Part shown: positions 1-6,231 of the stretch, in pieces
How the letters are laid out: each line of letters begins with the position of its first letter
Numbering within the stretch: the stretch's first letter is position 1
From: a virus
IMG/VR virus record: IMGVR_UViG_3300047510_002187
Coordinates: 157,073-221,072 of that record
Length of the DNA stretch: 64,000 nt
Direction: 5' to 3' (one strand)
Position numbers and translations under genes: made by a program
The notes under the pieces: generated by a model
Databases searched by the model: none
The model's input: the letters and a program-made list of their open reading frames with translations, nothing else
What the model was told of the DNA's origin: nothing

Positions 1-1086
1 GCAGTCTCTGCCGCCGCTGGAGGCGCCGCTGAGGCAGGTAGAAAGGTGCAAAGGGGTGCTGAGAAGGTTAAGGGTAAACTTGCTTCCGCAAAGGAAAAAA
101 TCAAAGGATTTATTAAGTCTGGCAGAAAAGCAGCAGCTGGTGGTCTTCGTAATCTTGCCGCTAAAGTAGAACCGAAAGAAACTCCTGCAGCAAAACCAAA
201 AGCAAAAGAAGGAACTCCAGAAAATCCAAGAGTTGGTCAACCTGCTAAAGAAAGACCCGCACTTCCCCCAGGAAGAACTGTAACCGCAAATAGAAGATCA
301 CTCGCTGCTAAAAAACTTGAAAATGCAGCAGCTGGAGAAGGTCCTACAGAACCCCAACAAGGTCAACCAGCAGGAACCTTTAAAGATAAAAAGTCTAGAC
401 GAGAAGCAAGAAAAAGAGAAGCAAGACTTACTGCTAAGGAAAGTTTTGAACTCCTAGATCTCTTAATTGATGATCTAATTGCGGAAGGATATGTTAGTAC
501 TGAAAGTGAAGCTTATGATTTAATTGAAAATCTTGATGTCAATGAGACCTATGAACTTGTAGAATCATATATTTCCGAAGATACTGTAGATCTTTATGAT
601 ATAATCCTTGAGCATCTTATTGATGAAGGATATGCTGATACCGAGGAAGCAGCAACTGTAATTATGGCAAATATGAGTGAAGAGTGGAGAGAAGAAATTC
701 TTGATGAATCAGTTAGAGGATCTCAAAGATCTATTGCTAATAGAATTACTGGAGATGATATTCGCTCAGTTACTGATAAAGATGGGAAAACAAAGTATAA
801 TAAACCAAAATGGAAAGATTCAATTCAAGCACAGGTTAGACGTGGTTCGCAATTAAGAAGATCTGGTGAAAGTGAAAATAATAATGATAGAAGAGACCGT
901 GAAAGAATTAAAGCAAATAAAAAAAGTATTAATAGATTAAATGCTGAAAAAAATATAGAACATAAGCAGGCAGATGGTGATTATGAAAATTCCATTGATC
1001 ATTCTAGGCGCGGTAAAGGTAAATCTGGTTATATGGAGGTTCCTACTGATTATCGTGCTCGCAGAAGGAGAGCATCTGGCAGATGA
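1..1086 (+). CDS. Virion-type protein with acidic helical modules (5' partial)
   Basis: The reading frame is open to the left edge, so the N-terminus lies outside; an in-frame GTG at 46 is probably internal. The visible part begins as a Lys/Ala/Pro-rich basic region, then has an acidic helical block with two related segments (FELLDLLIDDLIAEGY and LYDIILEHLIDEGYADTEEA) followed by NMSEEWREEIL, and ends in a basic hydrophilic tail. The second segment recurs almost exactly in the gene at 3741-4337. I do not recognise a biochemical function; such modules occur in structural or head-associated proteins of T4-like cyanophages (from memory). Confidence 0.7.
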   Translation, partial: AVSAAAGGAAEAGRKVQRGAEKVKGKLASAKEKIKGFIKSGRKAAAGGLRNLAAKVEPKETPAAKPKAKEGTPENPRVGQPAKERPALPPGRTVTANRRSLAAKKLENAAAGEGPTEPQQGQPAGTFKDKKSRREARKREARLTAKESFELLDLLIDDLIAEGYVSTESEAYDLIENLDVNETYELVESYISEDTVDLYDIILEHLIDEGYADTEEAATVIMANMSEEWREEILDESVRGSQRSIANRITGDDIRSVTDKDGKTKYNKPKWKDSIQAQVRRGSQLRRSGESENNNDRRDRERIKANKKSINRLNAEKNIEHKQADGDYENSIDHSRRGKGKSGYMEVPTDYRARRRRASGR

Positions 1087-1110
1087 TTATTTTTCAATCA
1101 TAACATCTCT

Positions 1111-1136
1111 AAGGGGTCTTGACAAGACCCTTTTTT
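1111..1136 (+). terminator. Intrinsic terminator enclosing a TTGACA box
   Basis: GGGTCTT-GAC-AAGACCC stem-loop followed by six T. It ends the preceding gene. The loop region spells TTGACA (1119-1124), and a TAGGAT follows 17 bases later (1142-1147), so the site may double as a weak promoter. No plus-strand gene starts until 1652, so that reading is uncertain. Confidence 0.8.
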
Positions 1137-1171
1137 ATTGCTAGGATCGGTTTGTCGGTTTTGAAGATGGT

Positions 1172-1597
1172 TTATAAAGCTTTAGAGCTTTTAAGAACAA
1201 TCTCATAAATATTCTCTACTTCACTACTAAAGAACTTACCTTCAACATTTGTATTGTAGTAGTCTTCTCTAAGAATTACATCTCTTTTGAATTGTTCCAT
1301 AGTCTCATAAAAACTCATAGATTTCTTGTGAGGACATAGATATAAAATTTCTCGGAGAAATTTATCTTCTCCGAGATTTTTTACGTCTTCAATTAATTCA
1401 TCACAAGAACCAAAATATTTTTTCCAATCACTTTCTTTCTTTTTTCTGCGACCTGTTTTACGATCTTTTTGTCTTGTCCAAAAGTGTTTCTTTCCAATGT
1501 ATTTTTTATCATTGGTGAGATTTGTAATAAGGTAAACAAAACCTTCCATGTCTTTTGGGACTTCTGTAAACTCTTGATTGTTATATTTCCAGGTCAT
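1172..1597 (-). CDS. GIY-YIG-type endonuclease, small
   Basis: 141 residues from the ATG at 1597; longer upstream extensions are non-coding in appearance. Near the N-terminus GFVYLITNLTNDKKYIGKKH matches a GIY-YIG core (Y-L-I ... Y-I-G), followed by a basic loop (RKTGRRKKKES) and an acidic helical C-terminal part. GIY-YIG domains are nucleases that cut DNA with a conserved Tyr, Arg and Glu; free-standing versions in phages are often homing endonucleases. It is the only minus-strand gene here and is read convergently with the gene ending at 1086. Confidence 0.7.
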   Translation of the reverse strand: MTWKYNNQEFTEVPKDMEGFVYLITNLTNDKKYIGKKHFWTRQKDRKTGRRKKKESDWKKYFGSCDELIEDVKNLGEDKFLREILYLCPHKKSMSFYETMEQFKRDVILREDYYNTNVEGKFFSSEVENIYEIVLKSSKAL

Positions 1598-1651
1598 TAG
1601 ATAAGAATTGCTAATATGACTATGTAGGTTCATATATAGATTAAAAACGGA

Positions 1652-2002
1652 ATGAAATTTTTCAGAAAGATTAAGAACTTCCTCAACCACTTGACAAGGG
1701 ATCAGGATGTGGTAGAGTCCAAGGTGTCGGAGGTTCCTCAGGAACCCACTCCCATTAAACAAGAGGAAGAAACTAACTTGGACATCAACATTGAAAATGA
1801 ATGCCTCAATCAAGTGCGTGGTTGGGCAATCAAGAAAATTGAACTTCTCCATGAAGCAGATAGGCATCGTAATGCTAAGGCACTTCAAGCGGAGTTTGAG
1901 GAATGGATTAACATTCCAGAAGGTGTTGAAGAAATTGACTACTTTTCTATTGAAAAAGATGATGATGAATGGTCTGAAAATGAGACTGTAGGCAGTGTCT
2001 AA
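1652..2002 (+). CDS. Conserved acidic cyanophage protein, unknown
   Basis: 116 residues from ATG at 1652. A basic N-terminus (MKFFRKIKNFLNHL) is followed by a Glu/Pro-rich linker and a helical segment (NQVRGWAIKKIELLHEADRH), with a strongly acidic C-terminus. No catalytic motif is visible and I do not recognise a family with known function. It is divergent to the GIY-YIG gene and precedes the candidate internal head protein at 2029. Confidence 0.6.
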   Translation: MKFFRKIKNFLNHLTRDQDVVESKVSEVPQEPTPIKQEEETNLDINIENECLNQVRGWAIKKIELLHEADRHRNAKALQAEFEEWINIPEGVEEIDYFSIEKDDDEWSENETVGSV

Positions 2003-2028
2003 ATGATAAATATTTCTAAAAGTGTAAT

Positions 2029-2514
2029 ATGAAAACTTTTAGAGAGTTTATTTTAGAAGCAAGAAAATCAGAGCAAGAAACAATAGACTGGTGGGGAAAA
2101 GGTAGACCTAAAGCGTCTCAAAAAGTTGCTCAGTTGCGAAGGGATAGAAATCCTCAAACAATGTCTAAATCTGTAAGAAAAATCACCCAAATAACAAAGG
2201 CGATAAACGATAAGGATCAAAGACACGAAGCGAGTAAACCTGCCAGAACTGCAGCACAAAGGGCGCAAGATTCTGGCAGAGTTCATAGAAGTCAATATGC
2301 TCAAACTGGCGTTAGAGGTAGAATAGGACCAGATTCGCCAAGTTCTGTTGGAACAGTTTCTGGTAACAAAAGAAGACGAGTGACTAACATAAAAACTGGT
2401 CAAGATCTTGGTTCAGCAGAACCTTCTGATACCAGAGTGTCTGGAAGATACGGAACAGTTCCTGGTGGTAGAGGTACTGGTGTTTCTCGTTCAGGTGGAC
2501 AGATTGGAAGGTGA
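2029..2514 (+). CDS. Candidate internal head protein with T4-like capsid-targeting N-terminus
   Basis: 161 residues, very basic (many Arg/Lys, few acids after residue 25). The N-terminus MKTFREFILEA closely resembles the capsid-targeting sequence MKTYQEFIAEA of T4 internal proteins, which is removed by the gp21 protease after an (I/L)-X-E site; here I-L-E precedes Ala. The remainder is Ser/Gly/Arg-rich, suited to DNA binding. The inference is a protein packaged in the prohead and injected with DNA; no domain beyond the leader is recognisable. A similar leader occurs at 24183. Confidence 0.6.
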   Translation: MKTFREFILEARKSEQETIDWWGKGRPKASQKVAQLRRDRNPQTMSKSVRKITQITKAINDKDQRHEASKPARTAAQRAQDSGRVHRSQYAQTGVRGRIGPDSPSSVGTVSGNKRRRVTNIKTGQDLGSAEPSDTRVSGRYGTVPGGRGTGVSRSGGQIGR

Positions 2515-2519
2515 CTCTC

Positions 2520-2548
2520 TTGACAAAACCTAAATAATCACTTATCAT
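2520..2548 (+). promoter_or_regulatory. Sigma70-type promoter, TTGACA-17-TATCAT
   Basis: TTGACA at 2520-2525 and TATCAT at 2543-2548 with a 17-base spacer. A terminator follows within 10 bases (2556), so transcripts may be very short or attenuated before the lysozyme gene at 2678. Confidence 0.5.
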
Positions 2549-2555
2549 GTAAATT

Positions 2556-2578
2556 CCCTGTTATGAGCAGGGTTTTTT
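2556..2578 (+). terminator. Intrinsic terminator
   Basis: CCCTG-TTATGAG-CAGGG stem-loop followed by six T, between the genes ending at 2514 and starting at 2678. Confidence 0.75.
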
Positions 2579-2677
2579 ATTATGAGTCCTTGATTTGAAA
2601 ATTAGAGCCGTGGAAGATGCCTCCTAAAAAGAGGTGTACCCCTTCTTCTAAACGGATGTAGAGTTCTATTAAACTAA

Positions 2678-3304
2678 ATGCTAAAAAACCTTACAACTGT
2701 GACCGTATCTCTTCTTGGTGCGGTTGCAACATCAGCGGCAACACTGCCAACACCGAGTTATGCTACTTTAAATCAAACTAGCACAATTCAGGAGACAGCG
2801 ACCAAAGAGGTTGCTCCGGAAACACCAAAAGAAAGACGGATAACTTGTAACGGGTGTAATGAAAATGAACATTATGTTTTAAATGCACTTCAAGATGAAG
2901 GTATTCGTGATAAAGTAGCAATTGCTACAATTATGGGTAATCTTAAACAAGAATCTACCTTTGTTCCCAATATTTGTGAGGGAGGTGCAAGAGTTCCATA
3001 TCATAGGTGTCATCGTGGTGGTTATGGAATCTTACAATGGACCGATTCAACAAGATACAATGGTCTAGGTCATTTTGCTAAAAGGTATGGTGGTAATACA
3101 TCAACTTTAGAGACTCAGGTTCAATATATGTTTTATGAACCTGACTGGAAGATGATTAGAGACCGCATGAGTCGTCCTGGAGGTACTATCAACGATTATA
3201 TGCGTCTTGCGTTTAAGTGGATTCGTTGGGGTCACAAGGGACCAAGAGAAACTTATGCTATGCAGTATCTCAATAAGTTTGAGTATACGACCATTGATTC
3301 TTGA
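2678..3304 (+). CDS. Secreted phage tail lysozyme-like protein
   Basis: 208 residues. The N-terminus (hydrophobic residues ~5-23, ending SAATLPTPSYA) looks like a signal peptide. Residues ~62-195 match the phage tail-lysozyme fold (Phage_lysozyme2 type): ENEHYVLNALQDEGI, AIATIMGNLKQES with the likely catalytic Glu, GGYGILQWTDSTR, and a C-terminal FKWIRWGHKG. The same domain type is present in the large baseplate protein at 51148. It would hydrolyse peptidoglycan in the periplasm; whether it acts in lysis or on the surface is not evident. The RlpA-like gene follows after 17 bases, so the two may be co-expressed. Confidence 0.8.
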   Translation: MLKNLTTVTVSLLGAVATSAATLPTPSYATLNQTSTIQETATKEVAPETPKERRITCNGCNENEHYVLNALQDEGIRDKVAIATIMGNLKQESTFVPNICEGGARVPYHRCHRGGYGILQWTDSTRYNGLGHFAKRYGGNTSTLETQVQYMFYEPDWKMIRDRMSRPGGTINDYMRLAFKWIRWGHKGPRETYAMQYLNKFEYTTIDS

Positions 3305-3321
3305 TGTGAGGAAGTTCAATT

Positions 3322-3681
3322 ATGTTTAAAACACTTTCAATTCTTGCTATTCTTTCTTCTGTTCTTTTGCCTATTGAGTCTAAGGCAGCAAGTGGATGTA
3401 CCACTGCTTCTCATTATGGAGTTGGTGATGGATTTCACGGACAATTAACTGCCAGTGGAAATGTATTCAATGCTTATGGTAATTCTGTAGCACATCGTTG
3501 GCTTCCTTTTGGAACTCGCCTTCGTGTTACAAACCAATCCAATGGTAGGTCTGTGGTTGTTCGTGTGACTGATAGGGGTCCATTTATTGCTAGTCGTGAT
3601 TTAGATTTGTCTTATGGTGCATTTGCATCCATTGCTTCTCCGAGTAATGGAGTTGCAAGAGTTTGTTATCGGGTGATTTGA
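3322..3681 (+). CDS. RlpA-like double-psi beta-barrel protein
   Basis: 119 residues with a clear signal peptide (FKTLSILAILSSVLLPIESKA). The rest is one RlpA-like barrel: ASHYGVGDGFHGQLTASG, PFGTRLRVTN and VVVRVTDRGPF with the conserved Asp, then RDLDLSYGAF. RlpA-family enzymes are peptidoglycan lytic transglycosylases or glycan-binding proteins. With the lysozyme upstream it forms a two-gene cell-wall cassette ended by a strong terminator. Confidence 0.85.
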   Translation: MFKTLSILAILSSVLLPIESKAASGCTTASHYGVGDGFHGQLTASGNVFNAYGNSVAHRWLPFGTRLRVTNQSNGRSVVVRVTDRGPFIASRDLDLSYGAFASIASPSNGVARVCYRVI

Positions 3682-3690
3682 TATTTTAGC

Positions 3691-3714
3691 GGGGACCTTA
3701 GGGTCCCTTTTTTT
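3691..3714 (+). terminator. Intrinsic terminator
   Basis: GGGACC-TTAG-GGTCCC stem-loop with seven T, directly after the RlpA-like gene. Confidence 0.85.
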
Positions 3715-3721
3715 ATAAATA
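3714..3721 (+). promoter_or_regulatory. T4-type late promoter
   Basis: TATAAATA, the T4 late-promoter element recognised by gp55/gp33, 20 bases before the ATG at 3741 and fused to the T-tract of the upstream terminator. Confidence 0.7.
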
Positions 3722-3740
3722 AAAGAAAAGTATTGTTAAA

Positions 3741-4337
3741 ATGGAAGCAGTAGATTTAGTAGAAGCTTATTCGCAGGTTTATCAAGATCAGGAACTTGGT
3801 GAGGCAAATAAACTTGAGAAATACAGAAATGCAACTGAAAGACAAAGAGTAGGGCGCAGACAATCCCGCGATTTTGAAAATATTTTACATCCTGCTGATT
3901 GGGACACCCAAGGTGAACCAGTAAGGAAAAAAATCCATGCAGATAAAAGAGGTGTTAAGAAAAACACAAACCGCGAAAGTTACGACCTCTACGATATAAT
4001 CCTCTCCCATCTTCTTGATGAAGGATATGCTGAAACCTCAGAAGCAGCAGAGCAAATGATGGTAAATATGAGTGAGGGTTGGAGAGATAGTATTCTTCAA
4101 GAATTATGGAGAGGTAGGCATGGGCAATCAGAAACTGATTATATGAATTCTCGTTCTCAAGGCGGAAAGATGATTTCTGGTGATTCTAAACATAGTGGTG
4201 CTGCTTATTCGCATCGTTCTTATAAAGGAGTTGGAAGTCCTGCTAAACCAGGGGAGCATCAACCTAATCAAGGTCGTATGGATTCCGGCACTAGAACCGA
4301 TTTACAATATCGTAAAGCACTCTTAAAGAAAAAATAA
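3741..4337 (+). CDS. Virion-type protein with the LYDIILSHLLDEGYA module
   Basis: 198 residues. The centre carries SYDLYDIILSHLLDEGYAET and NMSEGWRDSILQELWRG, the same module as in the gene at the left edge. The flanks are basic and hydrophilic. A late promoter 20 bases upstream supports a virion or assembly role. The N-terminal AVDLVEAYSQVY is another helical segment. No enzymatic motif is visible; I infer a head- or core-associated protein without direct evidence. Confidence 0.65.
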   Translation: MEAVDLVEAYSQVYQDQELGEANKLEKYRNATERQRVGRRQSRDFENILHPADWDTQGEPVRKKIHADKRGVKKNTNRESYDLYDIILSHLLDEGYAETSEAAEQMMVNMSEGWRDSILQELWRGRHGQSETDYMNSRSQGGKMISGDSKHSGAAYSHRSYKGVGSPAKPGEHQPNQGRMDSGTRTDLQYRKALLKKK

Positions 4338-4343
4338 TATTGA

Positions 4344-4757
4344 ATGAAATTTAAATTTAATTTTGGAAATAAAAAACCAGATATTAAAACTTATGCAATT
4401 ATAGGAGTTGTTCTTACCTCTATAATTGCATTTTTATCTAATTGTACTGGAATTAAAGAAGAACTTATTTGGGATTTCTTTGATGAAGTTCAAAGAGAAG
4501 TAAATCCTAGTACACCTATTAATGATTTTATTATCAAAGATCCCAAAAAACTTGAGAGAAGAATCAATAGAGATATTGATAGAGCAATAGAAAAAGTGAC
4601 TCCCGAGTATGATAGAATTATTAAAGAAGCTAATAAAAAATATGAACCAAAGTACATTGAAGAACCTATAAATAATGACACATGTTATACTGAAGAGTGT
4701 AAATCATTAGGAGGACCAATAAGAATGTGTGCTCCTTGGGTAGAAGACTGCAAATAA
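4344..4757 (+). CDS. Single-pass membrane protein, unknown
   Basis: 137 residues, starting six bases after the previous stop. Basic N-terminus, one transmembrane segment at residues ~16-33 (YAIIGVVLTSIIAFLSNCTG), then a charged helical domain with a Cys-containing tail. The C immediately after the hydrophobic segment could suggest a lipoprotein, but the basic start and lack of a proper lipobox leave this open. A spanin-like role is possible but not shown. Confidence 0.6.
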   Translation: MKFKFNFGNKKPDIKTYAIIGVVLTSIIAFLSNCTGIKEELIWDFFDEVQREVNPSTPINDFIIKDPKKLERRINRDIDRAIEKVTPEYDRIIKEANKKYEPKYIEEPINNDTCYTEECKSLGGPIRMCAPWVEDCK

Positions 4758-4761
4758 CATG

Positions 4762-4769
4762 TATAAATA
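4762..4769 (+). promoter_or_regulatory. T4-type late promoter
   Basis: TATAAATA, 25 bases before the ATG at 4794, with a GGAGAT ribosome binding site between. Confidence 0.7.
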
Positions 4770-4793
4770 AATTTTTAATTATTGGAGATTATT

Positions 4794-4985
4794 ATGTCTA
4801 CATCACAAGAACTTCTTGACGCCTTTGAGTCTTGGAAAGTTGAAGACGAAAAGTTTACTAATGGTAATAATGCTGCAGGCACCCGCGCACGCAAGGCATT
4901 GCAAGAAATTACTAAACTAGTCAAGTCTCGCCGCGCCGAGATCACAGAAGAGAAGAACACCAGGAAAGAGGTAAAGGGGGGTTGA
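4794..4985 (+). CDS. Small Hc1-histone-like protein
   Basis: 63 residues starting at the ATG preceded by GGAGAT; the upstream in-frame ATG is rejected because it overlaps the ribosome binding site. The central stretch GNNAAGTRARKALQEITKL followed by SRRAEI resembles the N-terminal half of chlamydial Hc1-type histone proteins (GN-x-AA-x-R-x-R ... KL ... R). Many such short proteins occur in T4-like cyanophages (from memory). A nucleoid or packaged DNA-binding role is inferred; expression is predicted to be late. Confidence 0.6.
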   Translation: MSTSQELLDAFESWKVEDEKFTNGNNAAGTRARKALQEITKLVKSRRAEITEEKNTRKEVKGG

Positions 4986-5011
4986 CAGGCACCCCATCTG
5001 TCTGGTATCTT
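4982..5011 (+). promoter_or_regulatory. Probable promoter with -35 in a hairpin loop
   Basis: TTGACA at 4982-4987 is flanked by GGGG and CCCC, which can pair around it; TATCTT lies 18 bases downstream. It would read into the tRNA array. Confidence 0.4.
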
Positions 5012-5055
5012 GTAGGGGTGGTTGAGGGAGCGCCACCCGCTCTCCACTCCACCCC

Positions 5056-5084
5056 TTGACAATCTGAGGTTCGTGCCTTATGAT
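5056..5084 (+). promoter_or_regulatory. Promoter of the tRNA array, TTGACA-17-TATGAT
   Basis: Near-perfect sigma70 boxes with 17-base spacing, 10 bases before tRNA-Leu. The boxes are embedded in an inverted repeat GACAATC ... GATTGTC. Confidence 0.8.
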
Positions 5085-5093
5085 TGTCCCATC

Positions 5094-5176
5094 GGGAGCG
5101 TGGCGGAATCGGTAGACGCACCGGACTTAAAATCCGTTGGGCAGTGCCCGTGGGGGTTCAAGTCCCCCTGCTCCCA
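5094..5176 (+). tRNA. tRNA-Leu(TAA), class II
   Basis: Complete cloverleaf with acceptor GGGAGCG/TGCTCCC, anticodon loop CTTAAAA and a long variable arm normal for leucine tRNA. It lacks the group I intron that many cyanobacterial tRNA-Leu(UAA) genes carry. Confidence 0.95.
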
Positions 5177-5205
5177 TTGACAATCTGGTATAAATACCAT
5201 ACGAT
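5177..5205 (+). promoter_or_regulatory. Promoter, TTGACA-17-TACGAT
   Basis: Directly after tRNA-Leu and before tRNA-Ile(TAT). It again sits in an inverted repeat GACAATC ... GATTGTC, like the preceding promoter. Confidence 0.65.
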
Positions 5206-5214
5206 TGTCTGATT

Positions 5215-5335
5215 GGGAACGTAGCTCAAGTGGTTAGAGCACCCACCTTACGGTATCAAAAGATTGTTAATGGGGGGGCAGTACCCTCTATACCGAATAA
5301 GTGGGAGGTTCTGGGTTCAATCCCCAGCGTTCCTA
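5215..5335 (+). tRNA. tRNA-Ile(TAT) interrupted in the anticodon loop
   Basis: Acceptor GGGAACG/CGTTCCT, D arm and T arm are normal, and the anticodon stem CCCAC (5242-5246) pairs with GTGGG (5301-5305). The loop is 54 nt instead of 7: CTTA, an insert closed by CGGTAT (5251-5256)/ATACCG (5290-5295), then AATAA. Removing 47 nt would leave CTTATAA with anticodon TAT. The insert is far too short for a group I intron, so how it would be removed is unknown. Confidence 0.75.
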
Positions 5336-5358
5336 TTGACAACATTAAGTTGTCTTTT

Positions 5359-5432
5359 GCCTCAGTAACTCAGTGGACTAGAGTATCCGCCTTCTAAGCG
5401 GTTAGCCGTAGGTTCGAATCCTACCTGAGGTG
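5359..5432 (+). tRNA. tRNA-Arg(TCT)
   Basis: Acceptor GCCTCAG/CTGAGGT, anticodon loop CTTCTAA, complete D and T arms. A GACAAC/GTTGTC hairpin with four T lies just upstream. Confidence 0.95.
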
Positions 5433-5433
5433 C

Positions 5434-5462
5434 TTGACTTTTTTCCAAAAAAGTCTTATAAA
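5434..5462 (+). promoter_or_regulatory. Palindromic promoter, TTGACT-17-TATAAA
   Basis: The spacer forms GACTTTTTT-CC-AAAAAAGTC with the -35 box, so the same DNA can act as a hairpin after tRNA-Arg and as the promoter of tRNA-Gly. Confidence 0.65.
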
Positions 5463-5475
5463 TAAAATAACAATT

Positions 5476-5547
5476 GCGGATGTAGTTCAGCGGTAGAACG
5501 CTATCCTTCCAAGTTAGATGTCGTCGGTTCAAGTCCGATCATCCGCT
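5476..5547 (+). tRNA. tRNA-Gly(TCC)
   Basis: Acceptor GCGGATG/CATCCGC, anticodon loop CTTCCAA, T loop TTCAAGT. Confidence 0.95.
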
Positions 5548-5548
5548 C

Positions 5549-5578
5549 TTGACTTTTGAAAAACAAAAGTCTTATAAA
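5549..5578 (+). promoter_or_regulatory. Palindromic promoter, TTGACT-18-TATAAA
   Basis: Same design as at 5434: GACTTTTG-AAAAA-CAAAAGTC includes the -35 box, followed by TATAAATA. It drives the small ORF at 5602. Confidence 0.6.
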
Positions 5579-5601
5579 TAGTAACACACTTATCAAAGAA
5601 A

Positions 5602-5706
5602 ATGACTCATTTATCACCAAAACCCCAATTTACATATTCAAACGGCAATATGTCCGATTGGGATCTTATTGCGTGTGAGTCCCCTTCTGCGATTATGGAA
5701 GTATAA
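5602..5706 (+). CDS. Small ORF, 34 residues, unknown
   Basis: Begins 24 bases after a promoter and ends just before a terminator, which together form a single-gene unit; this is the main support for it being real. The product contains SDWDLIACESPSAIMEV and has no recognisable domain. No strong ribosome binding site (AAAGAAA only). Confidence 0.45.
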   Translation: MTHLSPKPQFTYSNGNMSDWDLIACESPSAIMEV

Positions 5707-5723
5707 AAAGTACAACCATAAAG

Positions 5724-5766
5724 CAAGAAGGGGAGAGAAACCAAAAGTTTCCTCCCCTTTTTTGTT
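5724..5766 (+). terminator. Intrinsic terminator
   Basis: Long GC-rich stem (AAGGGGAG..GAAAC / GTTTCCTCCCCTT with a one-base bulge) followed by a T-tract, after the small ORF. Confidence 0.8.
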
Positions 5767-5913
5767 GCTAGTGTCATTATCAGCGGGGGAATGAGACCCC
5801 ATCCAGTTCCAATCTTGAAACTGGCACACACCACTTGACCCCAACGGTTTCTTGTGGTACTTTTAAAAAGCGGTTGAGAGATCGCTTGAACCTTGAAAAT
5901 TTAACCATTTATT
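5767..5913. other. Spacer without gene
   Basis: No ORF supported. It holds a CCAGTT/AACTGG hairpin near 5810 and a possible promoter TTGACC (5835) -17- TACTTT inside a CCAC/GTGG hairpin, upstream of tRNA-Lys. Confidence 0.4.
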
Positions 5914-5987
5914 GGGTCTGTAACTCAATTGGACAGAGTAGTCGGCTCTTACCCGAAAAGTTGTGGGTTCAAATCCCACCAGACCCA
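5914..5987 (+). tRNA. tRNA-Lys(CTT)
   Basis: Acceptor GGGTCTG/CAGACCC, anticodon loop CTCTTAC, full T arm. Its body is nearly the same as tRNA-Lys(TTT) at 8420, indicating duplication and anticodon change. Confidence 0.9.
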
Positions 5988-6129
5988 TTGGTGTTTCCTA
6001 GTGATAGGATAAGGTATTCCTCATAACAGAGTAATCTGGAGGAGTAAGGAGGCATCCTTATTAGTTTTAGTATCTTTTGCTGGACTTATAATCCTGTCTT
6101 TAATGACGAAGTAAAACACCGAATTCTTT
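5988..6129 (+). other. Structured spacer, possible ncRNA
   Basis: GGTGTTT (5990-5996) can pair with AAACACC (6114-6120), enclosing about 117 nt that include TAAGGA/TCCTTA. No ORF and no T-arm motif, so it is not a tRNA I can recognise. It directly precedes E1. Confidence 0.3.
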
Positions 6130-6182
6130 TAGATGATTCAGCAATTTTTACTTTTCTTTTGGGTAGAAAAAACAATCATCTA
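6130..6182 (+). ncRNA. CAGCAAU element E1
   Basis: TAGATGAT (6130-6137) pairs with ATCATCTA (6175-6182). The 5' strand of the internal loop is TCAGCAATT, followed by a hairpin TTTTCT/AGAAAA and an A-rich 3' strand. One of six copies in the window (see findings). Confidence 0.65.
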
Positions 6183-6194
6183 GTCTAAACATAA

Positions 6195-6231
6195 CTCTTA
6201 TAAATAACAGAGTAATACTCCGTTATAAGAG
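6195..6231 (+). promoter_or_regulatory. Palindrome abutting the start codon
   Basis: CTCTTATAA (6195-6203) pairs with TTATAAGAG (6223-6231), with an inner GAGT/ACTC stem. The next base begins the ATG at 6232, so the hairpin would hide the ribosome landing site, or the palindrome could be an operator. Confidence 0.55.
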
